This document shows, in pieces, positions 19,437-29,335 of a stretch of 64,000 bases of DNA. Positions within the stretch are counted from its first letter, which is position 1, and each line of letters opens with the position of its first letter. The stretch is from Chloroflexus sp. MS-G (lineage in GTDB: Bacteria; Chloroflexota; Chloroflexia; Chloroflexales; Chloroflexaceae). The notes beneath the pieces were generated by a model. The model worked only from the letters and a program-made list of their open reading frames with translations. It ran no database searches and was not told the origin of the DNA. The translations under genes were made by a program, and so were the position numbers. Location of the stretch: contig NZ_JPIM01000006.1 of NCBI RefSeq assembly GCF_000735195.1, positions 1 through 64,000 of the forward strand, read 5' to 3'.

Positions 19437-19754
19437 TTATCCGCGCAGGCGATCAATTTCATCGGCCTGAACGGTGACATAGTGGCGGTAGACGGCAATC
19501 ACCATTGCCAGACCTACGGCTGCTTCTGCTGCTGCTACAGCGATAATAAAGATGGCAAATGTCTGACCGGTAATGTAACGGGCCTCGAAATAGCGCCAAA
19601 AGGCGACCAGATTGATATTGACGGCGTTGAGCATCAGTTCAACACCCATCAAGACTCCGATCAGGTTCCGCCGTGAAAGGGCGCCAAAAAGGCCAATACA
19701 GAAGAGAGCAGCAGCCAATGTCAATACTGCCGGTAATGGAACTGCATTCAGCAT
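19437..19754 (-). CDS. nuoK: NADH-quinone oxidoreductase subunit K
   Basis: A 105-residue subunit with three hydrophobic helices, in the normal size range. It has the family block [23 protein letters not shown] with the conserved membrane glutamate, and a second acidic helix [17 protein letters not shown]. It starts two bases after the nuoJ stop. A 93-base gap separates it from nuoL, the widest gap among the middle genes of the cluster. Confidence 0.95.
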   Translation of the reverse strand: MLNAVPLPAVLTLAAALFCIGLFGALSRRNLIGVLMGVELMLNAVNINLVAFWRYFEARYITGQTFAIFIIAVAAAEAAVGLAMVIAVYRHYVTVQADEIDRLRG

Positions 19755-19756
19755 AA

Positions 19757-20407
19757 TTACCTCTCACTTGCCGATCGCGACTCTTGCACAACCGGTTCTG
19801 CCTCGACCGGTGCTGGTACGGTTGGCGACGTTTGCTCACGCAGGCGCTTCAATTCCAGCTCTTCAGCTAGGGTCAGCACCTTACGACGGCGTGCGCGCTC
19901 TTCATAGGCAATCACAATCGCCCCGATCAACGCAACTGTCAACAAGACCCCTACCACCTGAAACTGGATGAGAAACTCGTTGACAAAACCGCGTCCTAGC
20001 TCTGCCGGGCCGGCAATCGGCTCAGGCGTACCCAGAGGTGGTGCTGGTGGCACATTCCATTGCTGGTTGATCAATGTGGGGGCCAGCACCGTCGCAAAGA
20101 GCAATGTGGCAATTGCCAGTACAACCGGCCAGCGATTGGTAAGCTGACGCACCCCTTCACCGGTAATCTGGCGGGTGAGCATGATGGCAAACAGGATCAA
20201 GACCGACACAGCACCAACGTAGATCAACACCTGCACAACGGCCAGAAATTCGGCTTCAAGGAGCATATAGAGCGCACCGACGCCAAAGAAACAGGCAATC
20301 AGCCAGAGTGCAGCGTGAATCACATTCCGCACCGAGACGACCATCGCCGCCGCAACCAGAATAAACACGGCAATCACGCCAAACGTTATTTGCACAACAA
20401 CTTCCAT
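19757..20407 (-). CDS. nuoJ: NADH-quinone oxidoreductase subunit J
   Basis: A 216-residue membrane subunit with five helices. It carries the conserved [38 protein letters not shown] region that lines the E-channel (shown here in parts; the core is [19 protein letters not shown]). The C-terminal tail after the last helix is long, charged and proline-rich. The first ATG at 20407 is used; a GTG directly before it at 20410 is possible. Confidence 0.94.
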   Translation of the reverse strand: MEVVVQITFGVIAVFILVAAAMVVSVRNVIHAALWLIACFFGVGALYMLLEAEFLAVVQVLIYVGAVSVLILFAIMLTRQITGEGVRQLTNRWPVVLAIATLLFATVLAPTLINQQWNVPPAPPLGTPEPIAGPAELGRGFVNEFLIQFQVVGVLLTVALIGAIVIAYEERARRRKVLTLAEELELKRLREQTSPTVPAPVEAEPVVQESRSASER

Positions 20408-20464
20408 CACTCGTTCCTGCCCCAGCCTTCCGCTGCCATTATCATTGCCTCTGTTCGCAACCGC

Positions 20465-21787
20465 TTACAACGTGGCACTCAACTCCTCTAGTTCCACTCG
20501 TCGTCGTTCGGCTTGCGACGCCGCATAGACTTGAGTCAACCAGAGGTACACACCGATATTAATAGCCAGGGTGATGATAAATGCCGCCAGCCAACGCAGT
20601 ACCGGTGACCAGCCAACGGTGATCAACATTCCTTCAGCCGCCCCCCAACGGGTAAATGCGACCCACACCGCAGCACTGAACAAATTAGCCAGGGTAAGTG
20701 GAATGAGAAACTTCCAGCCAAAATCCATAAGTTGATCGATCCGCAGCCGGGGAAACGCACCGCGTAGCCAGACCATCACGAAGAAGAAGATATACGTTTT
20801 AAGCAGGAAGTAGAAGACACCAAGCGCGCCGGCCAAAACGTTAAAGAGACCATTGCCATCAGGGTTAGTCGGTGTGATCGCCTGTGCATAGAGCCAATTC
20901 ACGCCTGGCCCCTGCCACCCCCCAAAAAAGAGGATCGCAGTGATAGCGCAGAGCAAAAAGTTCAATACATACTGGGCTAGATAGAACAGACCGAATTTCA
21001 TCCCACTGTATTCGGTCATATAACCGGCGACAATCTCAGAGTCGGCTTCTGGAATATCAAACGGCGTACGCTCGCCTTCGGCTAAGGCGGCGATAAAGAA
21101 GGCAATAAAGGCGACAAAGCCAACCGGTGTGAAAACAAACCACCCTAAACCGAGATCGGGAATCCCTGGCAGATCACGATTGCTGATCAACAAACCGGCC
21201 TGGTATTCGATAATACTATTAATGGAGAGCGAACCAACGATCATCACAATCGCAATCAGTGACAAGACGGCAGGAATCTCATACGAGACCATTTGGGCGA
21301 CGGCCCGCATCGCACCCAAAAGCGAGAATTTGTTGTTGCTGGCCCAACCCGCCATCATTAGCCCGACTGCACTGATTGACGATACCGCGAAGAAGAAGAG
21401 CAGACTGGTCGGCAGATCAACCGGCGTCATCCCCGGCCCCCACGGAACCACGGCAAACATCAGGATGGTAGGAGCGACCACCACACAGGGCGCAAGAAAG
21501 TGAACAATTCGATCGGCGGCTTCTGGCACGATGTCTTCTTTGGTAAACATCTTGACGCCGTCAGCAATTGGTTGCCAGATACCTTCTGGGCCAACACGGT
21601 TGGGTCCAATCCGATCCTGCATACGTGCAATAACTCGACGCTCATAGTAGGTGAAAAAGAGCATCTGGAGCGGCGCCACAACCAGTATGATCGTCACGAC
21701 GACAAGAGAACTGATCAGATAGATCAGCCAGTCAGGCCATCCCCAACCGAAGGTCCCATTGATTAGTGCCTGTAAGATATCATACAT
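20465..21787 (-). CDS. nuoH: NADH-quinone oxidoreductase subunit H
   Basis: A 440-residue subunit with about eight to nine helices, forming the quinone-entry end of the membrane arm. Hallmarks are [26 protein letters not shown] (parts), [13 protein letters not shown], the acidic loop [23 protein letters not shown] (core [12 protein letters not shown]) and [15 protein letters not shown]. The start has GGAG nine bases upstream. The C-terminus is about 80 residues longer than in E. coli and ends with an extra helix and a charged tail. Confidence 0.95.
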   Translation of the reverse strand: MYDILQALINGTFGWGWPDWLIYLISSLVVVTIILVVAPLQMLFFTYYERRVIARMQDRIGPNRVGPEGIWQPIADGVKMFTKEDIVPEAADRIVHFLAPCVVVAPTILMFAVVPWGPGMTPVDLPTSLLFFFAVSSISAVGLMMAGWASNNKFSLLGAMRAVAQMVSYEIPAVLSLIAIVMIVGSLSINSIIEYQAGLLISNRDLPGIPDLGLGWFVFTPVGFVAFIAFFIAALAEGERTPFDIPEADSEIVAGYMTEYSGMKFGLFYLAQYVLNFLLCAITAILFFGGWQGPGVNWLYAQAITPTNPDGNGLFNVLAGALGVFYFLLKTYIFFFVMVWLRGAFPRLRIDQLMDFGWKFLIPLTLANLFSAAVWVAFTRWGAAEGMLITVGWSPVLRWLAAFIITLAINIGVYLWLTQVYAASQAERRRVELEELSATL

Positions 21788-21805
21788 CGAGGCTTCTCCA
21801 TCGGG

Positions 21806-22891
21806 TTATGATCCCTCTTCCGTATCAACACTGTCAGCAGCTTGCTTGCGCTTCGCGGCGTTAGCCGCCCGGATTGCCGCCAGGCGCGCTGCTTTGTCGT
21901 CGGCGGGTGTGGGCGTCGTCGGCTCACCTGTCGCTGCCGGTGCGGCATCGGTGGCGGCTGCCTTCTTCGCGGCGTTGGCGGCCCGGATTGCCGCCAGGCG
22001 CGCTGCTTTGTCGTCGGCGGGTGGTGCTTCGGCAGGGGTGCCTCCTTCAGCCGATGGTGTGACACCATCACCAGCCTGGGCTGCCTTTGCCGCCCGGATC
22101 GCCGCCAGCTTCGCTGCTTTCTCTTCAGGTGTCAGCTTACGTGCTTCGGTTGGTGCTGAGGGTGCTGGTGGTGATGCAGGCTCTGCTGCTGGCGATGGCG
22201 CAGCCGCCTGAGCAGCCAGTTCAGCTCGCCGTGCCGCAATGCGCTCGGTAAGATGCGGTGCAATCCCGATGACATCAGGACGACGGCGAATATTCCCTTG
22301 CAGCTTCTTCAGAGCACTCTCGCGCACCTCTGCCCACATCGTTGGGGCAATGCTCGCGTAGTAGCTAATTGGTCGGTTTAACTGGGCTTTATGCACAGTC
22401 AGTTGGGCGTGATCGTCGGTCGACAACTCAAACTCGTGATCCATCTTGATCGCGTCAAATGGACACACTTCCGCGCAAAAGCCACAACTCATGCAGGCGT
22501 CATACTCGATAATAAACTCTGCCACTGCCGGTACCGGTTTGCCGGTAGCCGGGTCCTTGGCCTGCGTCATATGAATGACTTGCGGTGGGCAGATACGCTC
22601 ACACTGGAAGCACGAGGTGCAGAGTTCGTGACCGGTCTCGTCATCGTAGAGGAGAATGGGCATGTTGCGGTAAGCCTCTGGAATCCGTGGCTTCTCTTCA
22701 GGATACTGGATCGTGAACGTACCATGAATCTGGCTATAGCTGCGATTCAGGCGAAATGACTCTTTCCAGTGTTTCCAAATCACCGCCATTCCACGGAGCA
22801 AACCGCCGCCGCGTCGCACACGAGAATCATCGCGTTGCACTTCGATAACGCGACCGCGTGGAATCTCTATCTCAAATGGTGGTTCCATCAT
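21806..22891 (-). CDS. nuoI: NADH-quinone oxidoreductase subunit I with long repeated C-terminal tail
   Basis: A 361-residue protein. The first 225 residues are a normal NuoI: two 4Fe-4S sites, [12 protein letters not shown] and [18 protein letters not shown], carrying clusters N6a/N6b to the quinone. After that comes an unusual 130-residue Ala/Pro-rich tail holding three copies of a 17-residue unit (about 256-272, 293-309, 331-347; the last two read [17 protein letters not shown]). Standard NuoI is about 160-220 residues. The ATG overlaps the nuoD stop (ATGATGA region), with GGAGAGG upstream. Confidence 0.94.
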   Translation of the reverse strand: MMEPPFEIEIPRGRVIEVQRDDSRVRRGGGLLRGMAVIWKHWKESFRLNRSYSQIHGTFTIQYPEEKPRIPEAYRNMPILLYDDETGHELCTSCFQCERICPPQVIHMTQAKDPATGKPVPAVAEFIIEYDACMSCGFCAEVCPFDAIKMDHEFELSTDDHAQLTVHKAQLNRPISYYASIAPTMWAEVRESALKKLQGNIRRRPDVIGIAPHLTERIAARRAELAAQAAAPSPAAEPASPPAPSAPTEARKLTPEEKAAKLAAIRAAKAAQAGDGVTPSAEGGTPAEAPPADDKAARLAAIRAANAAKKAAATDAAPAATGEPTTPTPADDKAARLAAIRAANAAKRKQAADSVDTEEGS

Positions 22892-23997
22892 CGATCCACC
22901 TCTCCCATCACGATGTCAATACTGCCGAGGATGACCACAATATCGGCCACCTTGTACCCGCGACACATATCGGCTAGGGGCGTAAGATTGATAAACGACG
23001 GTGCGCGCACTTTATAACGGTACGGCTTGCCGCTACCATCGCTAACCAGGTAGAAACCCAGCTCGCCCTTCGGCGACTCTATCCGGGCATACGCATCGCC
23101 CACCGGTGGTCGTACATTCTGGCGTGCCTTTGGATTGATATGACCACCCTTTGCGTCAGGCAATTGCTCGAGCACCTGCTCGATAATCCGCTTACTCTGA
23201 CGCATCTCCTCAATTCTCACCAAAAACCGGTCATATACATCACCCACCTTACCGATGGGAATATCGAAATCGAACCGGTCGTAAACACTGTAAGGTTCGG
23301 CTTTACGCACATCGTAGGGAATACCCGAACCGCGTAACACCGGTCCAGTCACACCATACGAGAGGGCAACCTCACGTGGCAGTATCCCGATACCGACCGC
23401 TCGCTGTAGTAAAATCTCGTTATCGCGCAGCAGGCGTTCAAGCTCGTCGATATATGCCGGCAAAGCGACGAGCAGCTCACGCAGGTTCGGGATAAACTCA
23501 GGTGGCAAATCTCGTGCGACACCGCCAAAACGAAAGTAGTTGCACATCAGCCGGGCGCCGCTCGCCATCTCGAAGAGATCGAGAATCTTCTCACGTTCGC
23601 GCATGCCAAAAGCCAGCGGTGTCTGCCATGCCCCCATATCATTGATCATGAAGCCAACCGCGCTGGCATGGTTGAGAATCCGCGTCAACTCAACCATCAA
23701 CACCCGAATGTATTCAGCGCGCTCAGGCACCTCGATCCCAGCCAACCGCTCGACAGCCATTGCATAGGCGTGGTTATTCGCCATCGAATTAAAATAGTCG
23801 AGCCGGTCGGTGTAGGGCATATTTTGCAAATATGTATTCGCCTCGGCGATCTGTTCGTGATTCCGATGCAGATAACCGAATACGGGCTTGAGATCAACCA
23901 CCGTTTCACCGTCAACCGTCACCAGCATGCGAAACACACCGTGCGTTGACGGATGTTGCGGACCAATATTGACTTGCAACTCTTGGGTTTGGAGCAT
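22888..23997 (-). CDS. nuoD: NADH-quinone oxidoreductase subunit D
   Basis: A 369-residue 49-kDa-type subunit that forms the quinone-binding pocket with NuoB. Features are the N-terminal [17 protein letters not shown] with the quinone-site histidine, [11 protein letters not shown], the [13 protein letters not shown] segment, the middle [25 protein letters not shown] region and the C-terminal [36 protein letters not shown] (typical end [12 protein letters not shown]). All expected blocks are there. It sits between nuoC and nuoI with overlapping ends. Confidence 0.96.
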   Translation of the reverse strand: MLQTQELQVNIGPQHPSTHGVFRMLVTVDGETVVDLKPVFGYLHRNHEQIAEANTYLQNMPYTDRLDYFNSMANNHAYAMAVERLAGIEVPERAEYIRVLMVELTRILNHASAVGFMINDMGAWQTPLAFGMREREKILDLFEMASGARLMCNYFRFGGVARDLPPEFIPNLRELLVALPAYIDELERLLRDNEILLQRAVGIGILPREVALSYGVTGPVLRGSGIPYDVRKAEPYSVYDRFDFDIPIGKVGDVYDRFLVRIEEMRQSKRIIEQVLEQLPDAKGGHINPKARQNVRPPVGDAYARIESPKGELGFYLVSDGSGKPYRYKVRAPSFINLTPLADMCRGYKVADIVVILGSIDIVMGEVDR

Positions 23998-24027
23998 AAC
24001 GGTACCGATCCCTCATCTCTCAGCTTC

Positions 24028-24549
24028 TTACTCATCGCCACCCAGATACTTATCGCCCTGGCGAGGAAAGTCTTTGCGCATTGGAAAGCCTTCAAATTCA
24101 TCCCACATATAGATCCGCCGTAGGTAAGGATGACCGACAAACTCAACACCGAACAGATCAAAGGCTTCACGTTCGTGGAAATTGGCTGCCGGCCAGTGTG
24201 GAGTCAACGATGGCACCTGCGGCGCATCACGTGGCACCCGTACTCGCAAGACAATTCCTGGCCCACCGGAGGGATGGTAGAAGCGGTAAACCAACTCAAA
24301 ACATCCTGCGTAGAGATAATCGACCACCGCAATATCGGATAGCAACGCATAACCGAGCGTATCACGCACGAAGAGCGCTGCCGCGACGAGATGATCGGGA
24401 TGCACAAACGGATCGGGTGGATGAAACATGCCAGGTTGAGGACCATGGGCAGGTGGTGGCGTCATTGCCAGGGGAGCCACATCAACCAACGCATCCGGCA
24501 GCGCTGCCGCCAATCGGGCACGAAGCTCGGCAGGAGACATCTCAGGCAT
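24028..24549 (-). CDS. nuoC: NADH-quinone oxidoreductase subunit C
   Basis: A 173-residue 30-kDa-type hydrophilic subunit. It has [23 protein letters not shown] and the diagnostic [44 protein letters not shown] region (core [15 protein letters not shown] and GFPMRKDFP). The ATG at 24549 overlaps the end of nuoB by 8 bases and has GGAG upstream; a second ATG three codons later is less well placed. NuoC and NuoD are separate genes here. Confidence 0.95.
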   Translation of the reverse strand: MPEMSPAELRARLAAALPDALVDVAPLAMTPPPAHGPQPGMFHPPDPFVHPDHLVAAALFVRDTLGYALLSDIAVVDYLYAGCFELVYRFYHPSGGPGIVLRVRVPRDAPQVPSLTPHWPAANFHEREAFDLFGVEFVGHPYLRRIYMWDEFEGFPMRKDFPRQGDKYLGGDE

Positions 24550-25336
24550 CGTTCACCACACTCCGTTTCAGATCATCGGCTGCGATCTCAGGGGCCACCC
24601 CGCGTGCCTTCAGTGCATTCTCAAGTTCTACTTCCGGATCCATAATTGGGAACTGGCGCACAATCTCCGGGTGTTCGATCTGCCCTGAACGGTGTTCGCC
24701 GTGGCTCGGCGAGGTATACGGGCTGAGGAGCGGTAAACCGCCAACCGGATCGACCAGTTTGCCGTCAATCTCCAGCCCCTTTGCCCCGAAAGTCGGTACC
24801 GGAAAATCGCTGGTTTGCGGTTTGTCACTACTACCGTACCAGCGCACACGCCCTAATTTTTGCCGGTCAATTTGCTCTTGTAGTGTCATTAGTGCGTGCA
24901 ACAATGCTTCAGGACGCGGCGGACAACCGGGCACATAGACATCCACCGGAATAAGCAGATCGATGCCGCGTAACACGTTATAGCCGTCGCGGAAGGGGCC
25001 ACCAGAGGTAGCACACGCGCCCATCGAAATCACATAACGCGGCTCGGCCATCTGATTGTAAAGCCGTACCACTTGTGGTGCCATCTTCTTCGTCACCGTA
25101 CCGGCAACAATCATCAGATCGGCCTGACGCGGTGATGCGCGAAACAGCTCGGCCCCAAAACGAGCTACATCATAACGACTCAGGCCAAAGGCCATCATCT
25201 CAATCGCACAACACGCCAACCCAAACGCCATTGGCCAGATCGACGAACGACGCCCCCAGTTGTAAAACCGGTTCACGGTCGTCAATAGCACACCCTGTCG
25301 TTCGAGTTCGAGTTGGGTTGGATCGATTTCAGCCAT
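24542..25336 (-). CDS. nuoB: NADH-quinone oxidoreductase subunit B
   Basis: A 264-residue PSST-type subunit that holds the terminal 4Fe-4S cluster N2. The cluster ligands are visible: [11 protein letters not shown] (tandem cysteines), [10 protein letters not shown] and [12 protein letters not shown]. The ATG at 25336 lies two bases after the nuoA stop; an in-frame GTG at 25348 overlaps nuoA and is not preferred. The C-terminal extension of about 90 residues after PPRPEALL is longer than in E. coli and is rich in Pro and charged residues. Confidence 0.96.
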   Translation of the reverse strand: MAEIDPTQLELERQGVLLTTVNRFYNWGRRSSIWPMAFGLACCAIEMMAFGLSRYDVARFGAELFRASPRQADLMIVAGTVTKKMAPQVVRLYNQMAEPRYVISMGACATSGGPFRDGYNVLRGIDLLIPVDVYVPGCPPRPEALLHALMTLQEQIDRQKLGRVRWYGSSDKPQTSDFPVPTFGAKGLEIDGKLVDPVGGLPLLSPYTSPSHGEHRSGQIEHPEIVRQFPIMDPEVELENALKARGVAPEIAADDLKRSVVNDA

Positions 25337-25338
25337 AC

Positions 25339-25695
25339 TCACACCCACTCTAGGGCGCCTTTACGCCATTCATAAAGCAAACCGGCAAATAGCATCAAGA
25401 GAAAGATCGTTGCGGCAATGAGACCGTAGAGCCCCACTACTTGAAATGCTACTGCCCACGGATACAAAAATATCACCTCAATATCGAAAATAACGAAGGC
25501 CAGGGCGTACAGATAATATTGAACCTTGAACTGCACGTGTACATCACCAATCGCCTCCAGCCCACATTCGTAGGTACTGGTCTTCAGGGGCGTTGGTCGC
25601 TTGGGACGAAGAAAGAAAGCTAACACCAACGGGATAAGTGGAAAGCTAATCGCAGCAACAAGAAAGATGCCTACTATAGCATAATTGGCCAGCAT
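25339..25695 (-). CDS. nuoA: NADH-quinone oxidoreductase subunit A
   Basis: A 118-residue membrane subunit with three helices. The cytoplasmic loop carries the family block [41 protein letters not shown] (key parts YECGLE and [11 protein letters not shown]). It is the first gene of the twelve-gene nuo cluster and is preceded by about 250 bases of non-coding DNA that should hold the operon promoter. A CGGAGGACA ribosome-binding site lies a few bases before the ATG. Confidence 0.96.
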   Translation of the reverse strand: MLANYAIVGIFLVAAISFPLIPLVLAFFLRPKRPTPLKTSTYECGLEAIGDVHVQFKVQYYLYALAFVIFDIEVIFLYPWAVAFQVVGLYGLIAATIFLLMLFAGLLYEWRKGALEWV

Positions 25696-25944
25696 CGCCT
25701 GTCCTCCGTGGTTTACGTGAATGAAGGTAATGAGAAGTATATCACAAATGCGTCTGAACGCTCACAGCGATCACCGCACACAATGGTAAAGTCTTAACAA
25801 TTCAGGACAAAGATCTGCCCATTCTTTGCTCAGTATAAGCGCCAGGAATTGCAGTGAGCGGGTTTTTCGGTAAAACAACGATGTTATACCAGATTTCTAT
25901 GAGACCTATAACAAAAAAGGTATAGATACTGTTCAATCTGTCGA
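25696..25944 (-). promoter_or_regulatory. Upstream region of the nuo operon
   Basis: This gap between the FHA gene and nuoA is non-coding and is the only place from which the nuo genes could be driven. A TATACT -10-like box lies on the minus strand at about 25736-25741, with no strong -35 partner. The right-hand part has an AT-rich stretch and several short inverted pieces. No exact start can be claimed. Confidence 0.4.
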
Positions 25945-26406
25945 TCAGCCCATACCCTGTTCAAGGCGTAACTCCACACGACCGACTTGAATTGCATCAC
26001 CAGGATGCACTTCGGTAGGACCACTCACTTCAAAGCCATTGAGAAAGGTGCCGTTCGTGCTATTCAGATCTTCGAGCCACCAGACTCCATTCCGCCGCTC
26101 AAGCCGGGCATGCTCGCTCGATAGAAACGAGTCGTTTAGCACAATATCGCAGTTCGGATTACGCCCGATCACTGTTACTACATTCAGTGGAAAGACTTTC
26201 CCAACAGCAATTCCACTTTGCCCAGACCTGGTTACCACCAACTGGCCATAGGGACTGACAGGCGATGACAGCGGTGACGTTTGTGAGAGATCGCGTTTGA
26301 TAACTTGAATGACCTGCCACAGGAAAAAGTAGAGCAAAAAAACTACTGCCACCCGCAACAAGAGCAAAATGACCCCGATTGAGATGCTGGCAATATCGAA
26401 GAACAT
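25945..26406 (-). CDS. FHA-domain protein with N-terminal membrane anchor (FhaB type)
   Basis: A 153-residue protein. Residues about 8-32 form a hydrophobic helix, then a 35-residue linker leads to a forkhead-associated domain with the conserved phosphothreonine-binding residues: IGRNPNCDIVLND, SSEHARLERRNG, and LEDLNSTNGTFLNGFEV. FHA domains bind phosphothreonine. The layout and the partner gene upstream, spaced by only 3 bases, match the FhaA-FhaB pair seen next to kinase and cell-wall genes in actinobacteria. No kinase is in the window. Confidence 0.9.
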   Translation of the reverse strand: MFFDIASISIGVILLLLRVAVVFLLYFFLWQVIQVIKRDLSQTSPLSSPVSPYGQLVVTRSGQSGIAVGKVFPLNVVTVIGRNPNCDIVLNDSFLSSEHARLERRNGVWWLEDLNSTNGTFLNGFEVSGPTEVHPGDAIQVGRVELRLEQGMG

Positions 26407-26409
26407 CGA

Positions 26410-27126
26410 TCAGCCCTCGCGAAATATTAGTTCAAGACCACCCAACGAGACCACATCACCATCACGCAGGGCACGTTCACTAATTCGCTCGCCGTTCACA
26501 AAGGTTCCATTTGTACTGCCGAGATCGGTCAGCCAAAACCGACGCTGACGGTAGCGTAATTGGGCATGCTTTCGTGAAACACGAGTATCTTCCAGGATAA
26601 TGTCGTTATCCAGCCCTCGCCCAATAGTCACGGTTGTCGTTGCAATAGGTAACGCTTGCGGCTCATTGGTGGCTCGTAAGAGAAAGAACGCGCCCGATGA
26701 TCGACCAGCCGCCCGCTCACCCGGCATCATCATCGTCATTGTCGCCCGATCTGCTTGCGCATCACGCATCTCGGCTACAACCTGAATTGAGCGTCGTGGT
26801 ACTGCTGGATCTTCGGTAATCTCAACCCGTGGTAGATCGAGCATCGTAAAATTACGCTCGGCAGCCAATTCGCTCAGATAGGTTGCCAGTTCCTGCTCGA
26901 TCTGCTGCCGCACCGGTTGAAAATTGGCAAAATCCTGCGGGTTCAAAAAGACGCGATAGATGCTGGGGACGATAACCCGTTTCACGCTGAGCGTCTGGTT
27001 ACTTTCCATCGCCTTCTCTAAGCGACGGGCAATTTCGACCGGCTGAATCGAGCTACGGAAGATACGAGCTACCGACCCCTCAACCATTTGCTCCATAAAT
27101 TGTTCAAATCGGCGTAGGGCAGACAT
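26410..27126 (-). CDS. DUF3662/FHA-domain protein (FhaA type)
   Basis: A 238-residue protein. The N-terminal DUF3662 domain (FEQFMEQMVEGSVARIFRSSIQPVEIARRLEKAME, core VARIFRSSIQPVEIARRL) is followed by an FHA domain: TIGRGLDNDIILEDTRVSRKHAQLRYRQ (key RVSRKHAQL) and LTDLGSTNGTFVNGERI. This is the FhaA arrangement. The ATG at 27126 behind GAGGGGAA is preferred over an in-frame start at 27165. It is probably cotranscribed with the FhaB-type gene. A role in phosphothreonine-dependent assembly at the envelope is inferred from family knowledge only. Confidence 0.9.
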   Translation of the reverse strand: MSALRRFEQFMEQMVEGSVARIFRSSIQPVEIARRLEKAMESNQTLSVKRVIVPSIYRVFLNPQDFANFQPVRQQIEQELATYLSELAAERNFTMLDLPRVEITEDPAVPRRSIQVVAEMRDAQADRATMTMMMPGERAAGRSSGAFFLLRATNEPQALPIATTTVTIGRGLDNDIILEDTRVSRKHAQLRYRQRRFWLTDLGSTNGTFVNGERISERALRDGDVVSLGGLELIFREG

Positions 27127-27399
27127 TGCGTTCCCCTCTCGCAAGGTAAACGATCCGGTTAGCATACGTCTTTACATGATATACCGTCATTATCGGTTAC
27201 GTACAGTGGTGTGGCAAGTTGTTTAAGGAGTTTCAGCGCTTCACACTACCTGACAACGGTGAAGAGGGAGAGTTTCCTAACCTGTTTACAACTCTTTTTG
27301 CGGGAAAGTGGGATGTACTGGGGAACATGAAGGGAGGACAGCTTTGCAATACCGACCTTGCCGTACCCCGTCCAACACAGCAGCTCCTAGGTTGACTTA

Positions 27400-28086
27400 C
27401 TACTCGGCGCGATGGCTACCCACTTGTGGCCGTACCGGTTCACCGAGGTAGATCGGTTCGAGCGTTGCCAGATCATCGTAGCGTTGGGCAATATGGCGCT
27501 GCCAGGCCAATTCGGCCAGAAAAGCCGGACGACGCAAACGCGCAGCCGGCGATGGCAGTACCGCACGATCACCTAAGCCACGCTGAAGGCTGGCGACAGT
27601 CGCCGGATCGAGATCACCGCAAAAGAATGCCGGCTTATCGACTTCAGCACATAATTCGGAAAGCGTGAGATTGCGATCAGGCGCTAACCGCTCAAACCGT
27701 TCATGAGCGGCAAAGGGGGCCGTCGCGTAGCGTTCGCGTCCCAACCGAATGAGTGGGTAGACCAGTAGCGGTGTCGGTACGTACTGGTAAGCCAGGGCTT
27801 CGAGGGTGGAAATGCCGATCAACGGCAGATCACCGGCCAGTGCCATACCCTTAGCCAGACTCAAACCTACCCGTAATCCACTCCAACTACCCGGCCCCAG
27901 GCTTACGGCAAGGACAGTAATATCGCCCGGTGATGCGCCAATGTAGCGCAACAATGTATCAATCTGGGGTAAGAGTTGAGCAGTATGGTTGCGTCCCGAC
28001 TCCCAGATACTCTCAGCCAGGGGGCCTTGCGGACCGTAGAGCGCCAGACCGGTAAGCGCAGTTGCGGTATCAATCGCGAGCAGCAT
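27400..28086 (-). CDS. tsaB: tRNA threonylcarbamoyladenosine biosynthesis protein TsaB
   Basis: A 228-residue protein of the ASKHA fold that helps install t6A at position 37 of ANN-decoding tRNAs. It has the N-terminal MLLAIDTATALTGLALY and the SLGPGSWSGLRVGLSLAKGMAL motif typical of TsaB/YeaZ. The C-terminal half is divergent, as usual. Its ATG overlaps the tsaE stop (TGATG), so tsaE-tsaB form a coupled pair; the TsaD partner is not in the window. Confidence 0.93.
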   Translation of the reverse strand: MLLAIDTATALTGLALYGPQGPLAESIWESGRNHTAQLLPQIDTLLRYIGASPGDITVLAVSLGPGSWSGLRVGLSLAKGMALAGDLPLIGISTLEALAYQYVPTPLLVYPLIRLGRERYATAPFAAHERFERLAPDRNLTLSELCAEVDKPAFFCGDLDPATVASLQRGLGDRAVLPSPAARLRRPAFLAELAWQRHIAQRYDDLATLEPIYLGEPVRPQVGSHRAE

Positions 28087-28607
28087 CAGCCGAACGTCTC
28101 CTCCTTGAAGGTGGTCAGCAGCTCTCGGTAACGCAGACCTCGTGGCATCAGCCGTATCCGCCGTTTGGTTTCGCTGATATAGCTGAGCACAATGTGCAGA
28201 TGTTCAGGCGGCAACGCGGCTGCCGCTCGTTCTGGCCACTCAATCAGACAAACACCTTCACTCAACCAGATTTCATCAAGACCGATTGTCGCCAGTTCGG
28301 TAACGCCACTCACCCGGTAGAGGTCTACGTGGTAGATCGGTATTCGGCCATGCGCAACATCAGCGCGATACTCGTTGATCAAGACAAACGTTGGACTGGT
28401 AACCGGGCCGTCGTACCCCAGACCACGGGCAATCCCTTTGATCAGATGCGTCTTACCAGCACCGAGCTGGCCGGAGAGTAAGAGCAAATCACCAGCCTGC
28501 AATAAATGCCCGAGCCGAAAGCCGATTCTTTCGGTTTGGTTCGGGCTATGACTGATAAAATCGAGATCGTGTGGCGTTTGCGCCGCTGATAGCAGTTGAT
28601 CGGTCAT
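28086..28607 (-). CDS. tsaE: tRNA threonylcarbamoyladenosine biosynthesis ATPase TsaE
   Basis: A 173-residue P-loop ATPase that works with TsaB and TsaD. Walker A is LLSGQLGAGKTHLIKGIARGLG, followed by the family-typical VTSPTFVLINEY and the switch IYHVDLYRV. LIEWPERAAAALP is the conserved WxE motif region. The N-terminal FISHSPNQTERIGFRLG is the usual lead-in. It is the first gene of the tsaE-tsaB pair. Confidence 0.94.
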   Translation of the reverse strand: MTDQLLSAAQTPHDLDFISHSPNQTERIGFRLGHLLQAGDLLLLSGQLGAGKTHLIKGIARGLGYDGPVTSPTFVLINEYRADVAHGRIPIYHVDLYRVSGVTELATIGLDEIWLSEGVCLIEWPERAAAALPPEHLHIVLSYISETKRRIRLMPRGLRYRELLTTFKEETFG

Positions 28608-28785
28608 GGCCCTATTGTACCATAGCCGACCGCAGCGAACGTAAAAAAAGAAGGATATACCTCATCGAAGCAGTTGTTGCCACGACGTGTACGTATGCTT
28701 GATACGAACTAGAGGTTCTGCTCGCTCGTGGTTATCCGTTACTGGCAGACCTTCACGACAATATACTGCCTGGAATCAATGTCAC

Positions 28786-29151
28786 CTAATGCAAATTGAC
28801 AACCGGCTGGAGACCGGCTGCCACCAAAGCATTCGCTGGTGGCAATTGCGTGGTTAGCGTAATCATAGCGTGACGCAATTCTTGTGCGGTGCGTCGCGCT
28901 TCATCGCTGAAATGACCGTCAACTGCGACCAGTAATCCGCGATTCAAACGACGGAGAAACAATATCTCGGCAAAATCCTGGACATCAGCGGCAGTAATGA
29001 GAGATCGTTGCTGCGCTAACACTGCGAACGGTTGCACATCAGGACCGGCCAATACCAATAGACAGCGAGTGGCGCGCAATTGTTCGGCGACAAGAACCTG
29101 GTAACCAAGCCGACGAGCATGGGCGGCTGCCTCACGGACACGTACTTCCAT
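28786..29151 (-). CDS. Small protein resembling the C-terminal part of Mrr-like nuclease domains
   Basis: A 121-residue protein with a GGAGGAGG site before its ATG. I do not recognise a named family. The sequence RGLLVAVDGHFSDEARRTAQEL followed by a hydrophobic ITL resembles the last strand-helix unit of Mrr/PD-(D/E)xK restriction folds, where the motif reads roughly GxFTxEAxxFA. The N-terminal half (VREAAAHARRLGYQVLVAEQLRATRCLLVLAG) could supply the earlier strands, but I do not see an intact catalytic E-x-K. It may be a non-catalytic relative. It lies alone on the minus strand. Confidence 0.65.
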   Translation of the reverse strand: MEVRVREAAAHARRLGYQVLVAEQLRATRCLLVLAGPDVQPFAVLAQQRSLITAADVQDFAEILFLRRLNRGLLVAVDGHFSDEARRTAQELRHAMITLTTQLPPANALVAAGLQPVVNLH

Positions 29152-29335
29152 AAATAATCCTCCTCCATTGAGGATCGATCCTCGTGCGTTAGCAACAGGG
29201 CAATGACGCCTAAGGGGGAGATTTCTCCACTATTGTAACATATATTCCGGTTTGGGTGAGGATGGAAAGCGAGTGGCCATACATTGCAAAACAGAGCCAG
29301 AGGCATCGTAGCCGCACCTGGCAACCGGTAAGTGA

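Noticed and set aside
21846..22135. Regularly spaced repeats as a possible CRISPR array
   Set aside because: The repeats are in frame with NuoI, about 58 bases long with coding spacers, and no cas genes are near.
21759..22211. Ala-rich plus-strand frame opposite nuoI
   Set aside because: It is a shadow of the repeated Ala-rich NuoI tail.
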